A stretch of 64,000 bases of DNA from Bacteroidota bacterium (GTDB lineage Bacteria; Bacteroidota; JABWAT01). Made by a program: the position numbers and the translations under genes. The DNA lies in the NCBI GenBank assembly GCA_013360915.1, contig JABWAT010000005.1, forward strand, positions 93,759 to 157,758, written 5' to 3'. Every line of letters starts with the position of its first letter. The stretch's first letter is position 1. Positions 43,428-53,389 of this stretch are shown piece by piece. Under the pieces are notes generated by a model. The model had not been told where the DNA came from. It searched no databases and saw only the letters and a list, made by a program, of their open reading frames with translations.

Positions 43428-46162
43428 AAACACTGTATCTCATCGACGGAATGGCTCTGGTTTACCGGTCCTATTATGCGTTGCTTCAGGCGAACCTGAA
43501 AAGTCAGACCGATGAGCCCACCGGGGCTGTGTACGGCTTTACTGCCACTCTGATGAAACTGCTCGATGATCACAAACCTGATCACATTGCCGTGGTGTTC
43601 GATACAGCCGCCCCGACGTTCCGGCATGAGAAATTTGCGGCTTATAAAGCCCAGCGCCCACCCATGCCCGAGGATATGAAACCTCAGATCGGCTACATTA
43701 AGGAAGTGGTGAAAGGGTTCGATATACCGGTTCTCGAGATTGACGGATTTGAAGCCGACGATCTGATTGGTACCCTGGCTGTCAAGGCGGCCGAAGAAGG
43801 TGTTCGTGTAAGAATGGTAACGCCGGACAAGGATTATATGCAACTGGTCACCGACCGGATTGGCATTCTGCGTCCCACATCAAAAAATGACTCGGGATTT
43901 GAGGAAATTGACCATCAGGCCGTTGCTGATAAATTCGGGGTGTCTCCAGACCAGGTCATTGAGGTTCTTGGGCTGATGGGAGACTCGGCTGATAATGTGC
44001 CGGGTGTACCGGGAATCGGCGAAAAAACCGCCATTAAGCTCATACAGGAACATGGGTCCATCGCGAATGCCATTGCCGCTGCCAAAGCCAATCCGAAAGG
44101 AAAGGTCATGGAAAAACTGGTGGAATTTGAACAACTCGCCTATGATTGCCGTGAACTGGTTACCATCGATACGCGGGTACCCATCGATCTGGACTGGCAC
44201 CGGCTTAAAGTCACCGCCCCGAAAACTCAGGACCTGATCAGGCTGTTTCAGCATCTGAACTTCAGAACGTTCCGGCAGAAACTGGAAACAGCCGGTCAGA
44301 CAGGTGAAACCGGCGACCTGTTTTCGGATGGATCTGCCGTTCAGGATGGAAAGAAAACCATTCAGACCGAGGAACACGATTATCAGATCGTGCGGGATCC
44401 GGTTCATCTGAAAGCCTATCTGAATCAGCGACCCACAGGGGCACCTCTTTGCTTTGATCTTGAAACCGATCAGCTTGATCCGCTTCTGGCCAGACCTGTG
44501 GGAATCGCGCTCTCCGTAAAGGCCGGAACCGGCATCTACATGCCGGTGAATGCCGACTCTGGTGCCGATATACAGGAAAAACTGGAGTGGGTGCGCCCCG
44601 TCCTCACCGATCCCTCGATTCCGAAAATTGCACAGAACGGGAAATTTGATCTGCTGATTCTGGAACGGTTTGGGTTAACGGTCACGCCGTTTTCCTTTGA
44701 CACGATGATTGCCGCCTTTGTTTTAAACTCGAACCAGCCGGTTGGCATGGATGATCTGGCCGAAAAGTACCTGAATTACCGGCCGGTTCCCATTACCGAT
44801 CTGATCGGATCGGGGAAAAACCAGCTTTCCATGAAAAACATTGCGGTCGAGAAGGTGGCCGACTATGCGGCCGAAGATGCCGATATCACCCTTCAGCTTT
44901 ATCAGGTCTTTGAACCCGACCTGCGCGCCACCGGAACGCTTGGTTATTGCGAAAAAGTCGATTTCCCGCTGGTGCCGGTTCTGACCACCATGGAACGGCT
45001 TGGGGTAAAAATTGACACGGACTTTCTGAAGTCGCTTTCACAGGACATGACCGGGAAACTGCTCGACTTCAGGGAACAGATTTTTCAGGCGGCCGGATTT
45101 GAATTCAACGTCAATTCACCCAAACAGCTTTCCGATGTGCTGTTTAATAAACTCGGACTCCCTCCGTCGAAAAAAACCCAGACCGGTTTTTCCACCGATC
45201 AGTCGGTGCTGGAAGGATTGCGGTTTGCACATCCCATCATTGAAAGCATTCTGAATTTCAGGCAGGTTGATAAACTTAAGGGAACCTATGTCGATGCCCT
45301 GCCAACCATGGTCAACCCGGAAACCGGCCGGGTCCATTCCACGTTTTCACAAACCATTGCGGCCACTGGCCGGTTGTCCTCCAATAACCCCAATCTTCAG
45401 AACATTCCCATCCGCACCGATCTGGGACGGGAAATCAGAAAAGCGTTTATTCCCGGAGAAGAGGGTTGGGTGATTCTTTCTGCCGATTATTCCCAGATCG
45501 AATTAAGAATTGTGGCAGCAGTAGCGGGTGATGAGGCCATGACATCCACGTTTAAGGCCGGAATCGATATTCACACCGGCACGGCCGCCCGGGTTTTTGG
45601 GGTGGATCCGTCTGCGGTGACCCGAGACATGCGCCGGAAGGCCAAAGAAGTCAATTTCGGGATCATCTACGGTATTTCTGCTTTTGGTCTGGCCAACCGG
45701 CTGGGCATCCCGCAGGGAGAAGCCCGTGACATCATCAACCGGTATTTTACCACCTATCCGAAAATAAAGCAGTACATGGAAACCATTGTCGGCCGCGCAA
45801 AAGCCGATGGCTATGTCGAAACACTTCTTGGCCGGCGACGGTACCTTCCCGACATCCGTTCGGGCAACCGAACGGTGCAGCAGATGGCCGAGCGGATGGC
45901 AATCAATTCACCCATTCAGGGAACGGCAGCTGATCTGATCAAACTGGCCATGATCGATATTGACCGGTGGCTGAAGAGCACCCCATCGCTAAAAACCAGG
46001 ATGATTCTGCAGGTACATGACGAATTGGTTTTTGAAGTGCCCGAAAGTGAAGTGGATCTGGTGAAACCAGAAATTATCGGTCGGATGGAATCGGCGTTTC
46101 AGTTACCGGTTCCGCTGGTGGTCGAGGCAGGAACCGGCGCCAACTGGCTGGATGCGCATTGA
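43424..46162 (+). CDS. polA: DNA polymerase I
   Basis: A 912-residue three-domain PolA. The 5'-3' nuclease (about 1-270) has YLIDGMALVYRSYYAL, FEADDLIGTLA and GDSADNVPGVPGIGEKTA. The 3'-5' exonuclease keeps its acids: CFDLETDQLDP (Exo I), AQNGKFDLLIL (Exo II) and YAAEDADITLQLY (Exo III), so proofreading should be active. The polymerase has ILSADYSQIELRI (motif A), the O helix RRKAKEVNFGIIYGIS (motif B) and LQVHDELVFEV (motif C). It fills gaps in repair and removes RNA primers. AAAGG lies before ATG 43424. It is followed by a hairpin terminator. Confidence 0.98.
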   Translation: MKTLYLIDGMALVYRSYYALLQANLKSQTDEPTGAVYGFTATLMKLLDDHKPDHIAVVFDTAAPTFRHEKFAAYKAQRPPMPEDMKPQIGYIKEVVKGFDIPVLEIDGFEADDLIGTLAVKAAEEGVRVRMVTPDKDYMQLVTDRIGILRPTSKNDSGFEEIDHQAVADKFGVSPDQVIEVLGLMGDSADNVPGVPGIGEKTAIKLIQEHGSIANAIAAAKANPKGKVMEKLVEFEQLAYDCRELVTIDTRVPIDLDWHRLKVTAPKTQDLIRLFQHLNFRTFRQKLETAGQTGETGDLFSDGSAVQDGKKTIQTEEHDYQIVRDPVHLKAYLNQRPTGAPLCFDLETDQLDPLLARPVGIALSVKAGTGIYMPVNADSGADIQEKLEWVRPVLTDPSIPKIAQNGKFDLLILERFGLTVTPFSFDTMIAAFVLNSNQPVGMDDLAEKYLNYRPVPITDLIGSGKNQLSMKNIAVEKVADYAAEDADITLQLYQVFEPDLRATGTLGYCEKVDFPLVPVLTTMERLGVKIDTDFLKSLSQDMTGKLLDFREQIFQAAGFEFNVNSPKQLSDVLFNKLGLPPSKKTQTGFSTDQSVLEGLRFAHPIIESILNFRQVDKLKGTYVDALPTMVNPETGRVHSTFSQTIAATGRLSSNNPNLQNIPIRTDLGREIRKAFIPGEEGWVILSADYSQIELRIVAAVAGDEAMTSTFKAGIDIHTGTAARVFGVDPSAVTRDMRRKAKEVNFGIIYGISAFGLANRLGIPQGEARDIINRYFTTYPKIKQYMETIVGRAKADGYVETLLGRRRYLPDIRSGNRTVQQMAERMAINSPIQGTAADLIKLAMIDIDRWLKSTPSLKTRMILQVHDELVFEVPESEVDLVKPEIIGRMESAFQLPVPLVVEAGTGANWLDAH

Positions 46163-46252
46163 GAAGGAACTTGTGCTTTCCAATTCACTTAAAAGGAATT
46201 GAGGTAGAAATCGGCGAGACACTGGGTTTTAAGATAGATGCGCTATTGTTTT

Positions 46253-46285
46253 ATTTTCCCCACAGGGTTTTCCTGCGGGGAAAAT
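46253..46285. terminator. Bidirectional terminator between polA and the T9SS cargo gene
   Basis: ATTTTCCCC (46253-46261) pairs with GGGGAAAAT (46277-46285), with further pairs inside. The A/T ends give a U-tract in both directions, and the two genes converge here. Confidence 0.7.
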
Positions 46286-46295
46286 AATTGGTATC

Positions 46296-49200
46296 CTATT
46301 TCATCAGTTGAAGTTTACCGGTTTTCGCAACTTTTCCTGCCTCGAACCGGTACAAATAGGTCCCGGATGACAGGTTCGATGCATTAAACCGGAGATCATG
46401 GACGCCCGCGTTCAACTGTCCGTTAACCAGGCTGGCTACCTGCTGGCCCAGTATGTTGTAAATAGTCAAACGCGCATGACCGGCTTCCGGCATGGTAACG
46501 GAAAGTACGGTTACCGGATTGAACGGATTTGGGAAAACCGATACGGTTGCCGAAAGCACCGGTTCCCCCTCCTCCTCTGCGTCAAGGGATGATTTCCGGA
46601 TACGGAATTTATTACCCGATGGATCAACCACGTAGAAAGTATACCGCGCCCCGGACGGAACAAACCGAATGGTCGCAGACGAGTCTGTGTAGCTGGCAGA
46701 GCCGACCCTGTTCAACTGAGAAATCAGGTAGTCGCGTATACTTTCCTGTTTCAAGGCAATCGACCATACCATCAGCGTATCAATCACAATGGAATCAACC
46801 GATGCAGGATCGATGGTAATCCAGGTTTCGGTGGTATCGCCAAGTCTGGAAGCCACAATACTGAATCCCTCAGCCTCATCACCATCCTTTGCCATACCGG
46901 CCCCGCCTGTGGGCCAGGTAACCGGATTGGTTTTCAGGGCATACAGATTGGTCACGCTATCGGGCTGAATCGTTGCCTCAACCGGATATTCATCCACTTC
47001 ATTGTGAAGCAAACGGGCGGGTGTGGCAGAAAAGGGGGATGTTTCTTTGGTCCACGAAGTCCCATCATTTTTCCACAGATAATAGTTCCACGATTCGCCA
47101 TCCGGAGATTTTCCGATGGAGGCAAGGGTTTTATTTCCCTCAACTGAAACCGACCAGGCTGTATAATTGCCATACGGCATACCGGATTCCAGAACGGTGA
47201 CCGGCGAAGAACTGCCCGAATAGTACCGCTTGCCATAGCAGGCTTGTTTGTTGTTGGAGGTTTGCTGGTTACGAATCATCATCAGAACCAGATCATCAGT
47301 CGGATTAACCGTTGATGCAAAACTGGTGTAGTTACCACCCGAATTCGAGAAAAGCGTGACGGGTGATTGCCAGGATGTTTTATATTGCCTGCCCACAATA
47401 TTTCCATTACTCAGCCAGGACAGGTAGGCATATTTGCCATTTGTCGAAAAAACAGGTGGTGATGAAACCGTAAATGACGTCCATGGGGAACTGGTATTGA
47501 ATAAGCCATTATTAAACGAAAGCGAGGATGAATAAACCGTCAACCCATCCACCAGCAGAATTAGCAGGTTGGCCGGATTGGCACCCCATTCTGAAGAATT
47601 AATTGGGTTGTGTCCCGATATATACACTTTTGTTGATGGACTCAGGTTTGCGGGAAGGGCAGGTATATTTGCCATGCGTCTGCTCTGGGTAATGACCCCA
47701 TTGGTCACCTCAACAATATCCAATAAATAATCACCCGGGACAGTACTCACAACATTAAACATGGCAAAATACTGTTTCAGGTGGTTATAATCCGTACTGG
47801 CAACAGATAGCGGGGAACCCAACTCATAGTCTGTAGAATAGTCGCCGGTTTCATATTTCTGCCCATTTTTTTCTGTATGCAGCCAAACACCGCCAAAACC
47901 GTTTGTTTCTGATTTATAAACAACCGCCGATTTACCATTACCCGAGTATTGAGCCTGATTTTGAACCCAGTTGGGAAGCCGGGAGGACATCATGGCTTTA
48001 TAAGTTGCAGTAACGGTTGCATTGGGTGCTGTAAATACAATTGGTTGTTCACCCGATTGAGTTTCTGTCAGCTGGGCACCAACGGTAGTCCAACTCTGAA
48101 ATGCAAATTCATGACCTGACCATTGTACCACATTTTCTGAGCGTATGGAATAATACGGCCTGATTTCCCCGGGATTTGGTTTAACCTGATTAAGGAATAC
48201 TCCCTTTCTTGGACCATTGATTGAAAGATCAAATGGAATGGAGACAGGTTCCAGTATTGCCTGTGTTCCCTTGGATAACCCATTTTTTTCAAACCACGGA
48301 TCGCTGAATGAAATACCTGAAAGGTTGTTCATCACCATTCCATCGCTGATAGCACTCAGCAAGCCGCTTCCATCTATCTGCTTGAATTGTGATTCTATTT
48401 GTTCGTTATCAGTTGGCTGAAACTCCAATCTGTTATGCCATGCTTTTCGATTTGTCCATTCATAATACTTTTGTGTATTGGAAGCAGCAAGTGAGGAAGA
48501 GGACTGAAACCTGCCATTAATCCCTTTTTTCACCAAAAAAGTATGGGGTGCTGTCTCCCAATCAAGAACGTCCCCATCCAAAACCTGTGCAACTTCGCCG
48601 AAAGATGAAATGCCGTCGGCAAGCTTCTGATCAACGACCAGATCAAAAACGGGGATAAACGATACCAACTTTATTTCAGATGGGGTCAGATAGGTGAGTT
48701 TAAAAGATTGATCCGATTGTATAGCCGCATAGAAATACGGGCTCTTATCCTGAGCAAAGAAGGGAAAATAGCCAGTTACAATGGTTTTGGGTGAATAAAA
48801 CCTGGTCGTAGACTCAATAAGACGTGTATATTTAAATTCATTCAATTCATGAAATAACACATGCAAGTGTCCCTGACTATCCACCGACAATTGGAAATTT
48901 CCAAATGGATTGGTGGAATGGTAGGAAACTGTTTGAGGTATTGCCACCCCACTCGATATTTTCACGATTTTGAGGTCATAACCCCCATTTTGTCCGCTCA
49001 GGGAATAAACAATATAAAAGGAATTATCAGAACTTGCTATGCCTCTAAGATCAACCGGAACATTGGAAACGCTTGGAACCAAAGTCACTGAACCGAAGGC
49101 CCCAGTTTTATTATAGGGCGTCATCATTATTTTATTGCCCGAATAATAGAGTACCCCACCAGAATCGGGACTGAAGGCAATGATATCTGATGGAGTGACC

Positions 49201-49799
49201 GATCCAAAACCCGTGTTTAAATTATGTGAACCATACGAAGTGCCATTCCGGTAAATAATCCTCACCAAATTGTTACCTGACAGATCGGTGCAAGTGTAAT
49301 GTACAGAATTTCCATCCTGACTTAACCTGACAGAACTTGTGCTGAATGGTTGGTTGGTTTTTCCGGTGATACCCTGAAAACTTACCGATGAAGACGTTCC
49401 GTTCAATTTTATACGGCCATTGCTATCATGTGAATAATAGTTTACACTCCCCCATGAGTTTTCCCTTACGTAGAAATAGGAACCGTTTGAATGACTACCA
49501 TAGTAGGCCCATGACGCTTTTTCGTTTGTTGATTGTGGTTTGTACCATTGACCCCACGTACCGGTTGCCGGATCCTGATTACTCGACATCAGGTCATATC
49601 TTTGATCTGGGTGGCTACTCAGATAGAAAATTCCCCTAACTGGCTCAAGATAGCCTGGACCAAACGTGTAACTGCTGGTGTTAACGAGTGGAATTGTCTC
49701 ACTGTTTATTATCTTCACCAATGAGGGTGTCTGCCCTAATGAAGACAAGCTGGTCAGTAACAAAAAAGTGCTACCAACACTTCGAAGGAAGGTTTTCAT
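46296..49799 (-). CDS. Large secreted protein with T9SS type A C-terminal sorting domain
   Basis: An 1167-residue exported protein. The signal peptide ends near SLGQ. A long region (about 30-1040) is rich in Ser, Asn, Tyr and Trp with repeated beta-strand/GG-type blades and is probably propeller-like; no enzyme motif was recognised. The last 80 residues form a type IX sorting domain: VSVFPNPFNPVTVLSV, LTIYNILGQQVASLV, LNAGVHDLRFNASNLSSGTY and a basic end GKLQLMK. It should cross the outer membrane by T9SS and be anchored or released. The gene is AT-richer than its neighbours. Its GGAG ribosome binding site is inside a hairpin (49804-49824). Confidence 0.85.
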   Translation of the reverse strand: MKTFLRSVGSTFLLLTSLSSLGQTPSLVKIINSETIPLVNTSSYTFGPGYLEPVRGIFYLSSHPDQRYDLMSSNQDPATGTWGQWYKPQSTNEKASWAYYGSHSNGSYFYVRENSWGSVNYYSHDSNGRIKLNGTSSSVSFQGITGKTNQPFSTSSVRLSQDGNSVHYTCTDLSGNNLVRIIYRNGTSYGSHNLNTGFGSVTPSDIIAFSPDSGGVLYYSGNKIMMTPYNKTGAFGSVTLVPSVSNVPVDLRGIASSDNSFYIVYSLSGQNGGYDLKIVKISSGVAIPQTVSYHSTNPFGNFQLSVDSQGHLHVLFHELNEFKYTRLIESTTRFYSPKTIVTGYFPFFAQDKSPYFYAAIQSDQSFKLTYLTPSEIKLVSFIPVFDLVVDQKLADGISSFGEVAQVLDGDVLDWETAPHTFLVKKGINGRFQSSSSLAASNTQKYYEWTNRKAWHNRLEFQPTDNEQIESQFKQIDGSGLLSAISDGMVMNNLSGISFSDPWFEKNGLSKGTQAILEPVSIPFDLSINGPRKGVFLNQVKPNPGEIRPYYSIRSENVVQWSGHEFAFQSWTTVGAQLTETQSGEQPIVFTAPNATVTATYKAMMSSRLPNWVQNQAQYSGNGKSAVVYKSETNGFGGVWLHTEKNGQKYETGDYSTDYELGSPLSVASTDYNHLKQYFAMFNVVSTVPGDYLLDIVEVTNGVITQSRRMANIPALPANLSPSTKVYISGHNPINSSEWGANPANLLILLVDGLTVYSSSLSFNNGLFNTSSPWTSFTVSSPPVFSTNGKYAYLSWLSNGNIVGRQYKTSWQSPVTLFSNSGGNYTSFASTVNPTDDLVLMMIRNQQTSNNKQACYGKRYYSGSSSPVTVLESGMPYGNYTAWSVSVEGNKTLASIGKSPDGESWNYYLWKNDGTSWTKETSPFSATPARLLHNEVDEYPVEATIQPDSVTNLYALKTNPVTWPTGGAGMAKDGDEAEGFSIVASRLGDTTETWITIDPASVDSIVIDTLMVWSIALKQESIRDYLISQLNRVGSASYTDSSATIRFVPSGARYTFYVVDPSGNKFRIRKSSLDAEEEGEPVLSATVSVFPNPFNPVTVLSVTMPEAGHARLTIYNILGQQVASLVNGQLNAGVHDLRFNASNLSSGTYLYRFEAGKVAKTGKLQLMK

Positions 49800-49803
49800 G
49801 TAT

Positions 49804-49909
49804 TCTCCGTGATTTTATTACGGAGTGATTTTCTGAAGGTCCGGTTCCCCCGTGCAAAGGTTAACACGGCACCTTCCAGAACCTGATGGTGACTCCGTGC
49901 ACCATCAGG
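49804..49909. promoter_or_regulatory. Three hairpins in the leader of the T9SS cargo gene
   Basis: From the ATG outward on the minus strand, CTCCGT/ACGGAG (49824-49804) contains the GGAG ribosome binding site. Next come CCGTG/CACGG (about 49851-49870) and CCTGATGGTG/CACCATCAGG (49882-49909). The outermost has a T-run on the plus strand only. Confidence 0.5.
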
Positions 49910-49914
49910 GTTTT

Positions 49915-51231
49915 TTACTTTCTTCTGCCCATGACCAGATAGTCCCGGTTGTTGGCAAAACCCACCGCTACCAGCAACCCTTCTTTCACTGCCAACCGGT
50001 GAAAAGTCATCCTCCCGGCTCCAAGATTATACACTTCCGGGTATACCTTAAAGGTCCCTCCATTGAAATGGGCAAGGTTGAAACCATTGCCGATCCAGTA
50101 ATCAAAATCTGAATTACCCCTTACCGTTATTGCCCCAGCATCCACACCGGCACTTCCTGTATGAACCGAAAACCACATCTTCCGGTGTTTGTCATATCTG
50201 AACAAGGATCCATTTGCCAGATACTTATGTTTTTCTGTTACCCAAATTCCTCTTTGATAATTTGCAAGTCCTTCAATTTTATTTGGAAACAATTCAAGAG
50301 ATGTTTCCTGAACTTTCACGATTGGGGGTTGAATGTTAAAATCAAAGTTTCCGGCAATGACAAACACACCCTCACTGTTTCCCCACAAGTCCACCATATC
50401 CAGATCGGTTGTTTTCCTCAATCTGAAAAACCGGGTACCATTGAAATAAAGAACCCCCCCGGCATAACCAGCCACATGGAACTCCGGTCCCCCATACCCC
50501 CAGATTTTATTGGCAGTCATGGCCATATTTCGTAAACCATATATCACTGACCACTTTTTACCCCAATCATCCGTGTAGGAAATACCCGAATTCTCACCTA
50601 CCACCCACACACGTCCGCTGTTGGTCACATACACACCCGCTGCCTCGCCGAAAATATTAAGATCATAGTCAGGGTTGGCATATTCCAGATGAAAAATGAG
50701 ACGGTGCTTGTTCCAGGTGGTCCCATCCCAGTGCAGCACATTATACAGGGTATCCGGCTTGGAGAAGTCATGAAATTCTCCTGCAACCCAGATGTTGTTT
50801 TCATTCACAATCCAGACATCATTCACAAAACTTGCACTGGGACCCAATTCGGTCAGAGAGAAAGTAAAGGCATGACTGGTTGTATCGCCGGTGGTTCCTG
50901 AAACCACGTTACTGGAGTGGGTGTAGTCTTGTCCATTGGTTTCATGGGCCTGCCAGGTGTAGGACTTTTTTGGTTCCAGGTCCCATTGGTCATGCAAAAC
51001 GGTGTCGGTTCCAAAGACCCGTACAGTTTGTGACCAAAAACCATCACGTGTCATGACAATCAAAGCCGGCCGGGGCAGGTCCTTAATCTGAAGGGAGAAC
51101 GTCACATAGGTCGGTTCTATATCCAGAATTTTCAGGGTCAGATTCCGAGGCTCAGCGTCCTCCGGCTCCTGGCAGGCCAGCAAAGTGATCAGAATCAGTA
51201 TGGGGATCATTCGAAATCCAGAAAATTTCAT
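49915..51231 (-). CDS. Surface lipoprotein with propeller-like repeats
   Basis: A 438-residue lipoprotein: MKFSGFRMIPILILITLL then ACQ as lipobox. A fibronectin-like region (about 25-130: LTLKILDIEPTYVTFSLQ) is followed by repeats typical of WD/BNR-like propellers: NDVWIVNENNIWVAGEFHD, GVYVTNSGRVWVVGENSGISYTDDWGKKW, HVAGYAGGVLYFNGTRFFRL. No catalytic residues are evident. ATG 51231 is chosen (AGGAA about 9 bp upstream) over 51276. The gene is flanked by an 11-bp direct repeat (49900-49910 and 51710-51720), and a G9 tract lies in a possible promoter spacer upstream. Confidence 0.82.
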   Translation of the reverse strand: MKFSGFRMIPILILITLLACQEPEDAEPRNLTLKILDIEPTYVTFSLQIKDLPRPALIVMTRDGFWSQTVRVFGTDTVLHDQWDLEPKKSYTWQAHETNGQDYTHSSNVVSGTTGDTTSHAFTFSLTELGPSASFVNDVWIVNENNIWVAGEFHDFSKPDTLYNVLHWDGTTWNKHRLIFHLEYANPDYDLNIFGEAAGVYVTNSGRVWVVGENSGISYTDDWGKKWSVIYGLRNMAMTANKIWGYGGPEFHVAGYAGGVLYFNGTRFFRLRKTTDLDMVDLWGNSEGVFVIAGNFDFNIQPPIVKVQETSLELFPNKIEGLANYQRGIWVTEKHKYLANGSLFRYDKHRKMWFSVHTGSAGVDAGAITVRGNSDFDYWIGNGFNLAHFNGGTFKVYPEVYNLGAGRMTFHRLAVKEGLLVAVGFANNRDYLVMGRRK

Positions 51232-51404
51232 TTGCAGCGTTCCTGGTAGGCCATCAATCAGATAATGAAAATGCAATTGTCCATAAAAACAGTTCTCGCT
51301 TAAATCGGTGCATGGTGATCAATCCGGTCAGAAATTCCTACTTTCCGGATTTGGAATACTCGGGATCTTGCCTGCTATTATAACACTTTGAAACAAAACA
51401 CTTC

Positions 51405-51434
51405 AATATACCCCCCCCCAATTTATTAAGTCAA
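51405..51434 (-). promoter_or_regulatory. Putative promoter with a G9 tract in the spacer
   Basis: On the minus strand TTGACT (51434-51429), an 18-bp spacer ending in nine consecutive Gs (51419-51411), then TATATT (51410-51405). Downstream lies a second pair, TTGAAG and TATAAT, also 18 bp apart. They would read into the lipoprotein gene at 51231. These are classic -35/-10 shapes rather than the TTTG/TAnnTTTG type seen elsewhere here, so the assignment is weak. Confidence 0.35.
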
Positions 51435-51792
51435 GTTAATATCTATTTTGGTCTTATCATAAAAATGGCTCATAATCCGATCTTGAAATGACAAACCCTA
51501 CCCATCGTAATAAATATCAATGCCATATACAGATAATATAGTCTTGTTTATAAATAAAGGGATGATTTATTTGCACCAGAGAAGAACCAATAACCGGTAA
51601 AGGCCGCGGGGTGACAGAAGGGTCCAGAACTGAAGCGGGAAGGAAACCCGGGGGTACTATCTCAAAAAGGGAAGTGGTCGGTCTTCAGGCGAATTGTAAC
51701 AGATGCCAACACCATCAGGGGTGGCATGTAAGTCTGGCTCAGGAACGAATACAGCAGGATTTTTTGATATGGGTAAAGGCAGAAGGTGGTCG

Positions 51793-51831
51793 TGCCGGAA
51801 GGAAATCTGCTTAATAAGATCCCCTCCGGCA
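51793..51831. other. Stable hairpin downstream of glyS
   Basis: TGCCGGA pairs with TCCGGCA, and GGAAATCT with AGATCCCC on the plus strand (two G-U), around an 8-base loop. There is no T-run. It may protect or end the glyS transcript. Confidence 0.4.
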
Positions 51832-51851
51832 TGTTCAACCTGAAATCTGGT

Positions 51852-53165
51852 TTACTGATTGATTTTCTCGTCCATAAACCGGCGCACCGAGTCCATGGCA
51901 ATCCGCTCCTGAGCACCGGTATCGCGGTGACGGACGGTGACTGTCTGGTCCTCTTTGGTCTGGTAATCGATGGTGAAACAGAAAGGTGTTCCGGCTTCAT
52001 CCATCCGGCGGTACCGGCGGCCGATGGCACCCGAGTCGTCATAGAACACCTTGAAGTGTTTCTGTATGTCACGGTACAGGTTATCGGCGATGTCGGCAAT
52101 TCCATCCTTCTTCACCAGTGGCAGGAAGGCCGCTTTCAGCGGGGCAATTTTCGGGTGAAACCGAAGCACGGTCCGTTGTTCATCACCCATCATATCCTCA
52201 TCATACGCATCCACCAGGAAGGTCAGAACCGACCGGTCACAGCCAGCCGAGGTTTCCACGATGTAGGGAATGTATTTTTCGTTCCGCTCCTGATCGTAAT
52301 ACAACAGGTTTTTACCCGAAAATTCCTGGTGGTTTTTCAGATCGAAATCGGTACGTGAGTGAATTCCCTCGAGTTCATTCCAGCCGAACGGAAACTCATA
52401 TTCAATGTCGTATGCATCGCTGGCATAGTGGGCCAGTTCATTGGGCCCATGCTGATGGAACCGGAGTTTTTCTTTCCGGATTCCCAGATCGAGATACCAT
52501 TGGAACCGTTCTTCGCGCCATTTCTGCATCCACTCGTTTTCGGTCCCCGGCTGGATGAAAAACTGCATTTCCATCTGCTCGAATTCCCGTGTTCGGAAAA
52601 TGAAGTTACCGGGCGTGATTTCATTACGGAATGCTTTACCGATCTGTGCAATACCAAACGGGACCTTCTGCCGCGAGGCTTCCTTCACGTTGTGAAAGTT
52701 TACGTAAATTCCCTGGGCCGTTTCCGGACGAAGATAAACGACCGAGGCATCTTCCTCGACGGGTCCCATAAAGGTTTTGAACATGAGATTGAACAGCCGG
52801 GGTTCGGTGAACGAATCGCGGGTACCGCATACTGCACAGGGTTTGGTCAGATCAATCTTATCGGCCCGGAAACGGGATTTACATTGCTTGCAATCCACCA
52901 GCGGATCGGTAAAACCATCCACGTGACCCGAGGCTTTCCAGACGGTGGGATGCATGAGAATGGAGGCATCAATCCCTTCAATATCATCATGATGACGGGT
53001 CATGGCATTCCACCAGGCATCCTTCACATTCCGCTTCAGTTCAATTCCCAAAGGGCCGTAATCCCAGCACGAATTCAATCCGCCATAGATTTCGCTGGAT
53101 TGGAATACAAATCCGCGACGTTTCGACAGAGAAACCAGTTTTTCCATCACATCGGTCAGAGCCAT
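51852..53165 (-). CDS. glyS: Glycine--tRNA ligase (single-chain, homodimeric type)
   Basis: A 437-residue class II synthetase of the alpha2 type (GlyQS of the archaeal/eukaryal/FCB kind, not the alpha2beta2 bacterial type). Landmarks are [30 protein letters not shown], the zinc-like Cys pairs CKQCKSRF and [42 protein letters not shown], and [18 protein letters not shown]. The anticodon-binding domain is in the last 100 residues. GGAGG lies 8 bp before ATG 53165. It is monocistronic here and charges tRNA-Gly. Confidence 0.96.
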   Translation of the reverse strand: MALTDVMEKLVSLSKRRGFVFQSSEIYGGLNSCWDYGPLGIELKRNVKDAWWNAMTRHHDDIEGIDASILMHPTVWKASGHVDGFTDPLVDCKQCKSRFRADKIDLTKPCAVCGTRDSFTEPRLFNLMFKTFMGPVEEDASVVYLRPETAQGIYVNFHNVKEASRQKVPFGIAQIGKAFRNEITPGNFIFRTREFEQMEMQFFIQPGTENEWMQKWREERFQWYLDLGIRKEKLRFHQHGPNELAHYASDAYDIEYEFPFGWNELEGIHSRTDFDLKNHQEFSGKNLLYYDQERNEKYIPYIVETSAGCDRSVLTFLVDAYDEDMMGDEQRTVLRFHPKIAPLKAAFLPLVKKDGIADIADNLYRDIQKHFKVFYDDSGAIGRRYRRMDEAGTPFCFTIDYQTKEDQTVTVRHRDTGAQERIAMDSVRRFMDEKINQ

Positions 53166-53389
53166 TTCATCATCCTCCGGTCCGGCCTGGTCCCAGTCGG
53201 GCAGCCGGCTTCGTTTTTTTTGGTACAGGTTATAAAAAACAGGGTGGTAAAAATCGCTTTTATTCGGGGTCTAGTCAATGAATAAGGTTATTTGGGCATG
53301 GTTTTCGGTTAAAAGCACTCATCCGGACCCGGAAGAACCCGCTTGAACCGGTTTATTACCGCCGGAATGCGGTTCAGGCCCTTTTTTAG

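Larger units (their letters stand above)
51232..51851. other. Long non-coding stretch between the lipoprotein gene and glyS
   Basis: No convincing gene was found in these 620 bp. They hold an AT-rich half (51280-51600) with promoter-like elements and a C9/G9 tract, one half of an 11-bp direct repeat (51710-51720) inside a hairpin (ATGCCA/TGGCAT, 51703-51727), and a longer hairpin after glyS (51793-51831). A 67-codon plus-strand ORF at 51611-51814 has no ribosome binding site and a non-protein-like composition. Confidence 0.6.

Noticed and set aside
49882..49916. Intrinsic terminator for a plus-strand gene
   Set aside because: The stem and T-run look right on the plus strand, but no plus-strand gene lies upstream; treated as part of the structured leader instead.
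51611..51814. 67-codon plus-strand ORF
   Set aside because: No ribosome binding site, Gly/Arg/Gln-rich translation without protein-like pattern, and overlap with hairpins.
51780..51840. Possible SRP RNA core (GCCGGAAGGAAATCTGC resembles the GGAAG loop)
   Set aside because: The conserved GGAAGGnAGCAG tail and the paired CC(A/U)GG strand are absent; the bases are explained by a plain hairpin after glyS.
52359..53285. 308-codon ORF antisense to glyS
   Set aside because: Mirror ORF of a highly conserved gene; its translation has no recognisable domain and no start signal.
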